A DNA stretch of 64,000 bases from Opacimonas sp002292215 (GCA_943846745.1 OX044360.1:992001-1056000); one strand, 5' to 3'; counted from the stretch's first letter, positions 44,172 to 55,300 are shown. The notes: generated by a model not told the origin, from the sequence alone. Made by a program: numbers and translations.

Positions 44172-44567
44172 CTAAAAGAACTTTAAATACAACACCGTTC
44201 CCCAAATCACAGTGACCTGAGTTAATGCTATAAACACCCCTGCAGACCCTATATCTTTGGCTCGACCGATTAATTCATCATGTTCGAGTGTAATACGATC
44301 CGCTAATGCTTCTAACGCTGAATTAATCAGTTCTGCGAAAATCACAAACAATAAACTCATGATCATTAACAACCATTGTGTTGTCGTTTGCGCAATCCAA
44401 AATGAAAATGGAAACATTATCACAACCAACATTAATTCTTGTCTGAAGGCTGCTTCGTGTTGCCACGTTGCTCGAAATCCCTGAAATGAGCAACGCGTTG
44501 CTTTAAAGATACGCGATAAACCGGCCCCATTAGGTTTGTTTACGGGTGTATTTGGTGAATGTGACAT
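44172..44567 (-). CDS. dgkA: Diacylglycerol kinase
   Basis: 131 aa from the ATG at 44567, with AGGA five bases upstream. The frame continues upstream into the transferase gene but that part is not family-like. Integral membrane kinase with three helices: AFRQELML, then FAELINSALEALADR (catalytic Glu and metal-binding Glu/Asn), then DIGSAGVFIAL. It phosphorylates diacylglycerol to phosphatidate. The gene starts about 11 bp after the phosphoglycerol transferase stop, which makes metabolic sense: that transfer from phosphatidylglycerol releases the diacylglycerol that DgkA recycles. Confidence 0.93.
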   Translation of the reverse strand: MSHSPNTPVNKPNGAGLSRIFKATRCSFQGFRATWQHEAAFRQELMLVVIMFPFSFWIAQTTTQWLLMIMSLLFVIFAELINSALEALADRITLEHDELIGRAKDIGSAGVFIALTQVTVIWGTVLYLKFF

Positions 44568-44577
44568 CATTATCCTG

Positions 44578-46581
44578 TTATCGCTGAGCGTTTGGCTGAG
44601 TGCTAGGTTGAGTGCTAGGTTGAGAGCTTGGCTGAGTCGGTAAACGATACAGTTGTTTATTGTAGGCATAACTACCAAACAAGACATGAGCTAAAGCCAC
44701 TTCTGCCATTTTTTCAGTGCCTGGTTTAGCTTGCAACCGTTTCGCACTAAAATCGTATACAAAGGCACTGGATGGCTTTTGTGGTTGTAATACGACGACT
44801 TCTTCTCGCGTCATATACGCAAAGTTATTCGCAAATTGCATCATGGCACGCTCTTCAATGTCATTACGTAATAAATCCCTTCCTAGCGCTGGCGTCGCAT
44901 CACTGATCCCCATTAATGATAATAAGGTCGGCAACATATCAATTTGACTTACCAAACGCTGATCTTGTCGCGGAGCAATGTCTTTACCTATGATTACACT
45001 CGGAATATGAAATGATTTAATGGGTACCAATTCAGTACCATATGTACGAGTATCATGATCCGCAATAATTAAAAACAGCGTATCTTCCCAATAAGGACTC
45101 TGTTTAGCTTGTTCCATAAATTGACCCAAGGCATGATCGGCATAACGGATCGCACTATCTAACGGTGCTTCATCATCAATATGGCTTATCGTATTGGCTG
45201 GTATTTCAAAGGGATCATGGTTACTTGAAGTAAACACTAAACTGAAAAACGGTTTATTTGTTTTTTGTAAATCCAATAACTCAAGATGAGCCTGATCAAA
45301 TAAATCCCCATCACTTGCGCCCCAAGTGGCAATAAAATCAGTTTTAGCAAAATCATCAATATCCACAATATCGCTAAAGCCATTGCCTAAGAAAAACCCT
45401 TTCATGTTATCGAAATGACTCTCTCCGCCGTAAACAAACTGCGTGTGATAATCATGTTGTTGTAATATTTGCGCAATGCTAAAAAAGCCATGTTGCGACT
45501 TATCTAACTTCACTACTGAGCGCGCTGGGGTCGGTGTAAACCCGGTAATAACGGCTTCAATACCACGCACAGAACGAGTACCTGTGGCGTATAATTGATG
45601 AAAGCCCCATCCTTGTTGATACAAATTATCAATATTAGGGGTTAACTCACGCCCCCCTAAGGTTTTCACAAACTGTGCCCCTAGACTTTCTTGTAAAATA
45701 ATCACTAGATTTTTAGGGCGTCCTTGATGTGCCGCTTGACGAAAAGCGAGTGTCGGAATGGCCGGATCAATAAACGCACTGGCAGGCATTTGTGTCTGTG
45801 TTTTTACGATATCAAAGATTTTCTCAGATGACATATCCCCATACATTTTTGCCGCTTGCGCTTCTTTACCTAGTTGTTTGATAGCAAACATCACACTGTA
45901 CATTGAATTAAGGTTGAGTGTATTGACTAACGGATCTTGTGAAAAATACACTAACGAAGGGTTTAATGGACGATGCCCCAATGTGCCGCGAGCACCGGCA
46001 ACAACAATCACTAATAGCAGAACACTACAGCTCGCCCACGTGAACCAATTACCCTCGGCAAAGCCCATTTTGGGTACCGCTGTGTGAAATTGTGATTTAA
46101 GAAAACGTAAAACTCCGTAGCCCAATACAGCAAATGCGAGTGATGCCAACACAATACTCAATAGATGACCATTGATCAGCATCGTTGCGACTTCTTTGGG
46201 ATACATTAGGTATTCGATAAATAATCGATTGGGGCGTAAATCGTATTCTAAAATAAATGTAGGAGTCGCCACTTCAAAGAAGATGACACACAGTAAACTC
46301 AGCCACAGCCACACCAATAAGATGCGATGCAAATGATGCCTAAACGTAAGTGGCAGCACCAAAATCCACACTAATGCAGGGATAATGGCGAGGTAACTAA
46401 GCAAACTCAAATCAATACGCAAGCCATTGAATAAGATTTGTAGCATATCGCCAAAGCTACCAATCCGTTCAGATTGCCAAATAATGAATATCATTCTGGC
46501 AATCCCGAGTATAGTGAATCCTAGGGCGTAAAAAAGGAGGAATGGTTGAAAAAACTGCTGAATTTGGCGCGTTAACTTCAC
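44578..46581 (-). CDS. LTA synthase/MdoB-like phosphoglycerol transferase (sulfatase fold)
   Basis: 667 aa from a GTG at 46581. About five N-terminal transmembrane helices (residues 15-235), then a periplasmic alkaline-phosphatase-like domain: metal Glu in IILQESLGAQF, nucleophile Thr in YATGTRSVRGIEAV, and HDT metal ligands in LIIADHDTRTYGTE. It would move phosphoglycerol from phosphatidylglycerol onto an envelope glycan (osmoregulated periplasmic glucan in MdoB). The last 18 residues are a QPS(S/T) repeat made from 12-bp DNA repeats. Operon with dgkA. Confidence 0.9.
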   Translation of the reverse strand: MKLTRQIQQFFQPFLLFYALGFTILGIARMIFIIWQSERIGSFGDMLQILFNGLRIDLSLLSYLAIIPALVWILVLPLTFRHHLHRILLVWLWLSLLCVIFFEVATPTFILEYDLRPNRLFIEYLMYPKEVATMLINGHLLSIVLASLAFAVLGYGVLRFLKSQFHTAVPKMGFAEGNWFTWASCSVLLLVIVVAGARGTLGHRPLNPSLVYFSQDPLVNTLNLNSMYSVMFAIKQLGKEAQAAKMYGDMSSEKIFDIVKTQTQMPASAFIDPAIPTLAFRQAAHQGRPKNLVIILQESLGAQFVKTLGGRELTPNIDNLYQQGWGFHQLYATGTRSVRGIEAVITGFTPTPARSVVKLDKSQHGFFSIAQILQQHDYHTQFVYGGESHFDNMKGFFLGNGFSDIVDIDDFAKTDFIATWGASDGDLFDQAHLELLDLQKTNKPFFSLVFTSSNHDPFEIPANTISHIDDEAPLDSAIRYADHALGQFMEQAKQSPYWEDTLFLIIADHDTRTYGTELVPIKSFHIPSVIIGKDIAPRQDQRLVSQIDMLPTLLSLMGISDATPALGRDLLRNDIEERAMMQFANNFAYMTREEVVVLQPQKPSSAFVYDFSAKRLQAKPGTEKMAEVALAHVLFGSYAYNKQLYRLPTQPSSQPSTQPSTQPNAQR
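44587..44639 (-). repeat. 12-bp tandem repeat in the 3' end of the transferase gene
   Basis: About four imperfect copies of a unit like GGTTGAGTGCTA, coding for the C-terminal QPS(S/T) repeat. Copy number could vary by slippage without changing the reading frame. Confidence 0.75.
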
Positions 46582-46784
46582 AATATGACAACTTTAAATT
46601 ATTAATTTTTGTTATGTTAGCACTATAATATTAAGAAACACTTAAGACAAGTCTATATCGCCTCAACCCTCCATTTTTGATTTAAGAATTAACTATTTCC
46701 ACGTTAAACAATAACTTAAGTCCTAGCACTTTAATATTGAATAACGTATTATTTATAAATACAAACCAATAATTGAGTCGTACC

Positions 46785-49700
46785 ATGCATCATGGTTTCT
46801 TTGTTTTATTACTCATAGCAATATGTTCTCCCCTTGGCACATTAGCCGCGCCTTTACCCGATCCCAATTTTACGACCTTCAATACTCAAAATGGATTGTC
46901 CAACGCCAACGTCTATAACATAGTTCAAGATGAACAAGGTTACATGTGGTTTGGCACTGAAGATGGATTAAATCGCTTTGATGGAAAAGATTTTACAGTC
47001 TATCGATATGCATCCGATGACCCAAATTCATTAGCGAGTAACAATATCACCGCATTGGTCATTGATTCCCAACAACGTATTTGGGTAGGTACTGATAATG
47101 GCTTAAGTTTATTTAACGCTGACACGCAATTATTTATTAATATTCAAACCAAAGATGGCTTAACAAACAATCGTATCAATGCAATTACTGAAGTCGATGG
47201 TGAATTATGGGTAGCGACGGATGATCGCCTCAATACCATTAACTTAGATAACTTTAAAATCTCAGCCTTCTCGGCGAATGCCGATGGCAGTGGCACCAAC
47301 GAAGCTTGGGTGGGTAGTATACTTAATGAACCCAATACAGTGTGGATCACAACATGGGGCGGTGGCCTCAACCGCTTTGACAAACAAACTCGCCAATTTC
47401 GTTATTATACTCACAACCCTGACAAGGCAGACTCTCTAAGCACTGACGCTGCACTCAGCGTTTTCCGCGATAGTTTTGGTCAATTATGGGTAGGCACATT
47501 TAATTCCACATTGAACCTATTTAATGCGACATGTGACTGTTTTACGAGGCTGCAACCGGCTGTCGATATCAAAAAAATCGCCATATCTAATATGATAGAA
47601 GCCAATGGCTACGTATGGATGGCGTCTAGCGCGGGTTTATTGCAAATGAACATGCGCACGCGGGAGTTCTCTAATTATAAAATGCTAAAACAATTTGAGC
47701 TAGGCCATGCTAATCGCGATGTTAGGACTCTTTTTCTTAGCGCAGATAAGACCTTATGGCTAGGTAGTGCTTCATTAGGTTTGGTGGCGGTTACACCGGA
47801 TGATTTTGCTTTTCAGAGTTATTTTTATTCAGAAAAAGGGGTGAATACCCTTGCTGCTGAGGATGTTTCGGGGTTAGCGATAACCGAGAATGGCGAATTT
47901 TGGACAGGTGCTGTGGATGGCTTATATAAATATGCATTTTCGGCGTCAGGGCAATTAGGTAAAGGGGAAAAACTCAGCGATGATTTTGCATTGCAGATCA
48001 TCCAAGCCCAAGACAACAACTACTGGGTTGCGAGCAATAAAGGCTTAGTACAACTAAACGCACAAGGGCAAATCCTCAAGCGCTTTAAAGGCAAGCAAAT
48101 TGTACCGGCAGCATTACATGATACTGTATCATTTAGTTATGTTTATGCTGTTAGCCAGGGGCGTTCTGGTAATATATACGCAGGTATGTGGCGTGCGGGT
48201 TTAGTTGAACTGGACAACCCAGAACTTGGCACATTTAACGCCATTGGACATGCCGATGATCCTCGCGGTACATTGCAAAGCCAAACAGTGCTAGCGTTAC
48301 TCAATGATACCGATAATAATTTGTGGATTGGCACTGATAATGGGATTGATCGCTATTCCAAGAAAGACAATCAGATCCGCAACTATCCATTAGATACCTT
48401 AGCTAATCAACCGAATGTCGCGGTAAATCAAATCATCCAAAGTGCTAATAATATTTGGTTGGCGACAAATAATGGCGTATATCAGTATCAGTCTTCACAA
48501 GATGCGTTTGTTAAACTCAACTTACCATTAAAAAGTTCTGCTGTGCAGGCATTGGCGCAAGTGCAAGATAATGAAATGTGGATGTCGACGGCAAATGGTA
48601 TCTACAAATGGACTATCGATAGCGGGAAGTTGCAGCATTTTACCGCTACAGATGGATTGCAACGAGGAAGTTTTAATGCTAAATCCGTATTGCCCCATCC
48701 ACAATTGGGTGTGTTTTTTGGAGGTATTAATGGAGTTAGCCGCATTAAAGGTGGCATCAATCAGTCGCCCTTACCCGCTCGTTCCACACAACCTCGCTTA
48801 CAGTGGCTAGATGCAATTATTTCAGGGCCGGAGATCACGCAAGGTGTAATTGCGCAAATCAATTTCCCTCCATCACTATTTGCGTTGGATGAGCCATTTT
48901 CATTAGATTACGATACCCAAGCTATTGAATTAAAGTACTTTGTCTCTGATTATTGGGGAGTGGATACACGACAGTATCGTTACAGAATTAATCAGGGTGC
49001 ATGGATTGAAAATCAAAACCAAACCAGTGTGATATTAAACGAACTAAAACCAGGTGAATATACCATTGAATTAGCCTATCTCAATGTTAATGAGCAATGG
49101 ATTGCTAATCCACAGTTGGTTAATTTTTCGATCAATGCGCCTTTTTATCAAACACCCATTGCTTATTTTGTATTTGCTTTAACTCTCATTTTGTTGATTA
49201 GTGGATTTTATCACTGGCGTAATATGAGATTACGTCAACGACAAGTACGGTTAGAAGAGATGGTGCAAAACAAAACCAGCGAAGTACAAGCCTTACTTGA
49301 GCAAAAAGAACGCTTATTCACCAATATATCTCATGAATTGCGGACACCATTAACGCTGATAAATGGCCCGTTACAACAATTGAATCAAGATACGCTATTT
49401 GCTGACAAGCATCGCGTAATGTTAGATTTAGCGATGAACAATACCAAACGATTAACTAATTTGGTCGAGAAGGTTGTGGCGTTAGCAGCGGTTGTCCAAC
49501 CAAATAAAATTCTTGAACGAATCAACATTGATAATGAGTTAAACAGTTACATAAATGCCTTTACTCCGTTGTTTGCAGAAAAACAAATACAGATTAAGAC
49601 GTCGATAAATAGTCATGTCATCTTGGAATGTAACTCAGATGACGTGCATTCGATTATTGAAAATTTGTTAAGCAATGCACTCAAATATTCGCCAGTTAAA

Positions 49701-50792
49701 GGCTGGGTGTCGGTTTGTTCAGAAATACGAGAAGGTGACTATGTATTGACGATTGAAAACGCTCATAAAGGGTTAACGCCTAAACAGACTCAACAAGTTT
49801 TTGCTCGCTTTGAGCGCCTTGATGCACCAAAAAATAGTTCTGGGTTTGGTCTAGGTTTAGCCTTTGTAAAAGAGTTATGTGATGAATATCACTGGAATAT
49901 ACACTGTAATTCCATCACAAATCACAGTGTAACATTCGAACTCTCGGCGCATTATGCAGAAATCGACGAAATCCACGAAAATGACGATATTGACGAAAAT
50001 GAAACAATCCTACCTGTTAAGCCTAACCGGTCACATTTACCATTGATTCTAATCGTTGACGATAGTGCCGATATGCGCGATTTCCTGACGTCGATGCTCA
50101 CGCCCAAATATGCAGTAATTACCGCAGCAAATGGTCTTGAAGGTTTGACAATAGCAATAGCAGAGATCCCTCATTTAATATTATCCGATGTGGTGATGCC
50201 TGAGTTATCTGGCTATGAGCTATTAGAAAAACTCAACGCACATCCAAACACCTCGCACATTCCGACGATTTTAGTTACGGGAAAAAATGACGCAATAAGC
50301 GCAACTAAAGGCTTAACCTTAGGCTCTGTGGATTACATCACCAAACCGTTTGACGCTGAGCAGTTGTTGTTAAAAATTCATAACACCCTTACCCGTCAGC
50401 ATAGTTTAGTGGCCGGTAATGCCAAAAATGCGACAACAAGTTTGCAGCCTAAATCTGTATTTAGCCCTCAAGATCAACACTTCGCAGCTAAGCTCAATAC
50501 TATTATTGCAGAACAATATACTGATAGTGATTTTACATTAGGGGGTATTGTGTCCGAACTCGGTATGAGTGATCGCCAGTTACAACGTAAAATAAAAGCG
50601 TTATTTGACCAAACACCAGCAGAATATTTACGTCATTATCGGGTCTTTACGGCCCAAAAAATGCTTTTAGAAGGACAGCAAATTACGCAAGTTGCGTATT
50701 CTTGTGGGTTTAAGTCACCCAATTATTTCAGCACGTGTTTTAAACGGGTATTTGGTGTCAGTCCAAGTGAGTTTATTAATCAGCAGAATTAA
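46785..50792 (+). CDS. Hybrid two-component sensor/AraC-type regulator (HTCS) with beta-propeller
   Basis: 1335 aa from the ATG at 46785; a TTG at 46773 is upstream in frame. Signal peptide (about 1-25), then a periplasmic two-component-regulator propeller of repeated W(F/V)GT-D-GL units (about 35-680), a Y_Y_Y domain (about 700-785), a transmembrane helix (about 790-810), HisKA with His850 (ISHELRTP), an ATPase domain (ENLLSNALKYSP, SSGFGLGLAF), a receiver with Asp1135 (LSDVVMPE) and an AraC helix-turn-helix (about 1235-1330). Such proteins bind a sugar outside and switch on carbohydrate genes, but no polysaccharide locus is adjacent. Confidence 0.95.
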   Translation: MHHGFFVLLLIAICSPLGTLAAPLPDPNFTTFNTQNGLSNANVYNIVQDEQGYMWFGTEDGLNRFDGKDFTVYRYASDDPNSLASNNITALVIDSQQRIWVGTDNGLSLFNADTQLFINIQTKDGLTNNRINAITEVDGELWVATDDRLNTINLDNFKISAFSANADGSGTNEAWVGSILNEPNTVWITTWGGGLNRFDKQTRQFRYYTHNPDKADSLSTDAALSVFRDSFGQLWVGTFNSTLNLFNATCDCFTRLQPAVDIKKIAISNMIEANGYVWMASSAGLLQMNMRTREFSNYKMLKQFELGHANRDVRTLFLSADKTLWLGSASLGLVAVTPDDFAFQSYFYSEKGVNTLAAEDVSGLAITENGEFWTGAVDGLYKYAFSASGQLGKGEKLSDDFALQIIQAQDNNYWVASNKGLVQLNAQGQILKRFKGKQIVPAALHDTVSFSYVYAVSQGRSGNIYAGMWRAGLVELDNPELGTFNAIGHADDPRGTLQSQTVLALLNDTDNNLWIGTDNGIDRYSKKDNQIRNYPLDTLANQPNVAVNQIIQSANNIWLATNNGVYQYQSSQDAFVKLNLPLKSSAVQALAQVQDNEMWMSTANGIYKWTIDSGKLQHFTATDGLQRGSFNAKSVLPHPQLGVFFGGINGVSRIKGGINQSPLPARSTQPRLQWLDAIISGPEITQGVIAQINFPPSLFALDEPFSLDYDTQAIELKYFVSDYWGVDTRQYRYRINQGAWIENQNQTSVILNELKPGEYTIELAYLNVNEQWIANPQLVNFSINAPFYQTPIAYFVFALTLILLISGFYHWRNMRLRQRQVRLEEMVQNKTSEVQALLEQKERLFTNISHELRTPLTLINGPLQQLNQDTLFADKHRVMLDLAMNNTKRLTNLVEKVVALAAVVQPNKILERINIDNELNSYINAFTPLFAEKQIQIKTSINSHVILECNSDDVHSIIENLLSNALKYSPVKGWVSVCSEIREGDYVLTIENAHKGLTPKQTQQVFARFERLDAPKNSSGFGLGLAFVKELCDEYHWNIHCNSITNHSVTFELSAHYAEIDEIHENDDIDENETILPVKPNRSHLPLILIVDDSADMRDFLTSMLTPKYAVITAANGLEGLTIAIAEIPHLILSDVVMPELSGYELLEKLNAHPNTSHIPTILVTGKNDAISATKGLTLGSVDYITKPFDAEQLLLKIHNTLTRQHSLVAGNAKNATTSLQPKSVFSPQDQHFAAKLNTIIAEQYTDSDFTLGGIVSELGMSDRQLQRKIKALFDQTPAEYLRHYRVFTAQKMLLEGQQITQVAYSCGFKSPNYFSTCFKRVFGVSPSEFINQQN

Positions 50793-50868
50793 TCATAGCT
50801 TGGGCGTGCGCCCATTCTTGTGGCGTATTGGCGTTGAGCCAGTTATTGGGTTCAGGGGCTAATAACGG
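50776..50868 (-). pseudogene. MobA C-terminal remnant
   Basis: On the minus strand the frame reads PLLAPEPNNWLNANTPQEWAH and then AQAMINSAD, with a stop at 50776-50778. The NxNTPxEW pattern is the usual C-terminus of molybdenum cofactor guanylyltransferase (MobA). All upstream MobA domains are missing; the sequence joins a moeA fragment in another frame near 50865. The remnant overlaps the 3' end of the hybrid sensor gene by 17 bp. Confidence 0.65.
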
Positions 50869-51052
50869 CTCCGGTCATGATCCGAATGCATTGTCCATGT
50901 ATTAACTCACCAACAAAGGGACGCCCCGCAAATGATTCGCCGACAAGCGTAAATTCGGTTAATAACTCACTCGTTGCAGAGCTATGTAAACCCGCGTCAC
51001 ACAAGGCATAACCATCCATCGCAGAGTTATCATGCTGGGGCAGAAAAACAAT
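50861..51052 (-). pseudogene. MoeA internal remnant
   Basis: The minus-strand frame from 51052 reads IVFLPQHDNSAMDGYALCD, then a stretch ending LVGESFAGRPFVGELIHGQCIRIMTGAVI. The motifs (H/F)DNSAMDGYA, GESFAG and RIMTGA are diagnostic of molybdopterin molybdenumtransferase MoeA domain III/II. An in-frame stop precedes it and homology ends at 50865, where a MobA tail follows with a frame change. Only about 60 of some 400 residues remain. Confidence 0.8.
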
Positions 51053-51130
51053 CCATTAAAAATGTACCTATATTTGGTGTCTGCGAAAAAGCGCTAATTA
51101 TTAGCGCACCGCTCAAATATCAATACTACC

Positions 51131-52237
51131 TTATTGTGGATCAGTAAAAAGTACTTTTTTCAATATCGGCTTGTGACCTGCAATATGCTCATACTGCTGC
51201 ACAATATTTGCTGCTTGGTGATCAGCTTGCAATACCGGTACGCGAGTCGCATCGACTTGCTGATTAAATGCTTTCATATTTGCCATAAAAGAGGCTTCTT
51301 GACGCCACTCTGTGGCACGGATCGCAATCGAGGTAGCGCCAATTTGAGCGACATCCACGGAGCGGCTAAAACGCTTAAAACCACGATACGTAAAATGCTC
51401 CGCCACATGCTCGTTACTTAGTGAAATAAACTGTTGCATCAGTTGGTGATACAAGGTGTTAGCGTTATCATCAGTCAAGACTAAGCTGATTTTGGCACCT
51501 GCAAATTCAGGGAAAAAGTTACCGACCACGGCACTATAATGGTCTATCTTTGAGTCAACCTGACGCAGCTCAATATCCACAACAACACGCGTTGTGTCCA
51601 ATACAATATATTGAGTCAAAAGCAATTTCTGTCCGTCAAATTTAACCGCATCTAATGCCTGTTGTAAGTCTTGGGGCTGCCATCCACTGCTGGATAACTG
51701 CGACGCTGTTGCTGCAAGCTTAGAGGCTGTGATGGTAGAGGCTGCAATAGTCGAAGCTAATAATGGCGTATCATGATGACCACTAAATGGTGTGCTATGT
51801 TTCTGCGAGTGGGTATCAAGTAAAGTAAACACTTCACGAATTTCATGTTCTTTGGCTTTTTGCAAAGCTAGATATACCGTTTGAATAATTTCAGCACTGG
51901 GTAGATTTTTCTCAACGCGCCATTTTCGTCCATACACAATATGTAGTGGATTTTGCGGAGTATTGGCCTTGTAATTATCTTGTCCTAAAATTCCGACTTG
52001 TAATACTAATGAGCTTTCGTCAATACTTACAAAAATCGGATAACGAATGTCAAACTCAATATCGTTGACAATATCACTCACACTTTTATGGGTATGTTGA
52101 TATTGTAGATAATGTTGTGGAATACACTGCTGAGAGGGGTTAATGGGGATTGATGGCGCGCCAGAGATTGGCATTTCCGCATCAGCATAAGCGAGAGGTA
52201 ACAATTGCTGTTGAGGCTTAAGGGTATAATCAGTCAT
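51131..52237 (-). CDS. Unknown protein, third gene of RND operon
   Basis: 368 aa from the ATG at 52237; the frame runs on to 52303, with another ATG at 52258, and no start has a strong ribosome site. I do not recognise the family. There is no signal peptide or membrane helix. The N-terminal 50 residues are Pro/Gln-rich; residues about 55-120 look like a mixed alpha/beta domain (IRYPIFVSIDESSLVLQVGILG); an Ala/Ser/Thr-rich stretch near 160-185 (ASTIAASTITASKLAATASQ) looks like a linker; the C-terminal half again has alternating strands and helices. It lies 77 bp after the RND permease on the same strand, so it may share its transcript. Confidence 0.7.
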   Translation of the reverse strand: MTDYTLKPQQQLLPLAYADAEMPISGAPSIPINPSQQCIPQHYLQYQHTHKSVSDIVNDIEFDIRYPIFVSIDESSLVLQVGILGQDNYKANTPQNPLHIVYGRKWRVEKNLPSAEIIQTVYLALQKAKEHEIREVFTLLDTHSQKHSTPFSGHHDTPLLASTIAASTITASKLAATASQLSSSGWQPQDLQQALDAVKFDGQKLLLTQYIVLDTTRVVVDIELRQVDSKIDHYSAVVGNFFPEFAGAKISLVLTDDNANTLYHQLMQQFISLSNEHVAEHFTYRGFKRFSRSVDVAQIGATSIAIRATEWRQEASFMANMKAFNQQVDATRVPVLQADHQAANIVQQYEHIAGHKPILKKVLFTDPQ

Positions 52238-52314
52238 GATACGGTGCTCTGTTATCATTAAATTTCGAACTTGATACCGATTTAACGTGAGAACACCGTA
52301 CAAAGATCAGTTTT

Positions 52315-55300
52315 TTACTTATTAAAACTGACCTTAAACAACATACTATATAATACTGGCACTGCTATTAATGTCAGTACCGTAGCAAACGCTAAGCCCC
52401 CCATAATAGTCACCGCCATATCTGCGAAGAATCTATCAAATAATAACGGGGCCATTCCTAATATAGTCGTGATTGCCGCCAACATTACTGGACGAATACG
52501 ACTTAATGTTGCTTCAATAATCGACTGTTTAATATCTCCACTTTCTTCTACTTGCAGATCGATTTCTTCAATCAATACAATAGCATTTTTGATCAGCATG
52601 CCAAACAAACTTAAAAAGCCCAATAACGACATGAAACCAAATGGCATATCAGTAGCAAGCAAACCCGCAACGACCCCCACGACAGCCATCGGCACAATTA
52701 ACCATATAATGAGAGGTTGACGTACTTTACCAAATAACAATACAGAAATAATAAACATCAATAAAAACCCAGCGGGTAAGCCTTGACCTAATGCCGCTTG
52801 AGCTTCCCCTGCACTTTCATATTCACCGCCCCACTCTAGTTGATAACCGTCTGGTAATACAATCGCTTCAATGTGAGGTTTGATACGAGTTAGTGCTTTT
52901 CCTGCTGTATCATTTGCACCTGGATCAGCATTGACAGTGATGGTTCGCAAACGATTACGTCGATGAACGAGGACTTCCTCGCTGACTAACTCGACTCCTT
53001 TTGAAACTTGTTGAAATGGCACATAAACCCGCTGTTGACTGCTCCATACTTGGCTATTGAGTAAGGCATTGATTGCACTGTCCTCTAAGCCTGACATTTT
53101 TGCCTTAATCGGATAGGTGTAATCGCCTTGTTGTACTTGGCCAAGTTTGAGACCATTACTGGCGTATTGGATAGTGTCATTAAAATCAGAACGCGTGATC
53201 CCGGATACACCGGCGTTGAATGAATCAAAGTGACCATTTATCGCAAACCCTTTATCACGCCAGTTGTGGCGAATATCCACTAAGTTGCCATCCGCCCGCA
53301 TGACACGTTCGGCTTGTTGTGCCAAATCTCGCAAGACACTTGCATCAGAGCCTGAAAAACGTGCCGCCAATTTAGCCCCGCCACCGGGTCCAAATTGCAT
53401 ACGCTCTAAATAAAAATCAGCATTCAAGTCTAGTAAACTAATATCAGCCATCAACGCTTGTGATAGCGTTTCAATATCGTCTTTATCTGCAACGCGGATC
53501 AATAATAACCCATAACTTTCATTTCTGGCTTGTGGCGCATACGTTAACGTAAACCGATCCGCTCCTCGGCCGACATAACTCGTCACCGACTCCACCAGTG
53601 GATTCGCCATAATATATTGTTCTACTTTATGCAGTTGTTGATCCGTTTGACGATTATCTTGATCTTGCGGCCCCCAATAATGAATAAAAAATATCGGTGC
53701 ATTGGATGGCGGAAAAAAACCTTGTTTGACTAACCCGAAACTCGCATACGCAATGAGAGTGATGGCAATTAAGACCATGATAGTGATCCAACGTAAGCGC
53801 AAACACACATGTAACACAGATAAAAACATGCGATAAAATAATGAACGCTCAACCGTTTGACTCGACGCTTCATCTGGTTGATATAAATATGCGCCTAATA
53901 ATGGTACTAAGGTGATCGCCAGTACCCAACTGAGTAATAACGAAATCATGACCACTGCAAACAACGAATATAAAAATTCCCCAGTCGCATCATCAGATAA
54001 CCCAATCCCTGAGAACGCTGCAATCCCGATAATCGTCGCGCCAAGCAATGGCCACTGTGTTCGTTTAATAATGTATTGTGCGGCAGTCATCGGACTGTTA
54101 CCAATGGCGACACGCAGCATCATTCCTTCAGCAATAACAATCGCATTGTCTACCAGCATGCCCATGGCAATGACCATAGCACCTAATGAAATGCGTTGTA
54201 ACTGTATCCCCATTAACCACATGATCAACAAGGTGCCCATCACTGTTACAAGCAATACAGCCCCAACGACCACGCCCGAACGCCAGCCCATAAATAAACA
54301 TAACGTCAGTGTGACTACTGCCACCGACATCACCAAATTTAACAAAAACCCATCAACAGATTCATCCACAATTTGAGCTTGGTCATAAATTGCCGTTAAA
54401 CTAATCCCAGCAGGTAATTGTGTTAATAGGTGTCTGACTTTGGCATTGACTTGGTGACCGACATCAACAATATTGACACCGGCTAACGCCGAAACCGCTA
54501 ACGTAATAGCAGGCTCTCCTTGAAAGCGCACAATACTCGGCTGAATATCCACAGGCTCTAAACGTAATTGCGCAATATCTTTGATTTTAATAGAACGCGT
54601 CGTCCCTGGGACAACCAATTCTAGGTTGTTGATTTCTTCTAATTGACGAGTAGGCTCTTCAACCACCAAACGGATTTTTTTACCATTGACTTGAATGCGA
54701 CTGCCACTAAAAGGCTGCAAATTATTGTTTAGTAATACCATTAAATCAGGAAATGACATACCCAAACTGGATATTTGATAAGGATCGACGTAAATCACAA
54801 TTTGTTCTTGTAACACGCCGTTGACTTCGACTTTTGCAACGCCTTCAGTTGCTAACAATTCACGCCGGATAACACGAGCAAACTCACGCATTTCATGCGG
54901 ACTAAAATCACTAGCACTTAATGCATAGTACAAACCAAACACATCACCAAAGTCATCATATACCACCGGCGTTTGCGCACCTGAGGGTAATTGACCTGAG
55001 ATATCGGATAAACGTTTACGTAACTCATCCCAAATTTGCGGTAATACATCACTATCATAAGTGGATTTTACTTCGACCGTAATGTCAGATGAACCTGGCG
55101 TGGACAACGAAAATAAACGACGTAACTGAGGCATTTGTTGAATCGCGATCTCAAGTTGTTCTGTGACTTCAGTTTCAACTTGTTGGGCACTGGCACCTGG
55201 GTATTGGGTTAATACTTTAACCTGTTTAATGGTGAAAGCAGGATCTTCTAAACGACCAATATTGTTGAGAGCGATGACCCCACCAATTAAAAAAATGACA

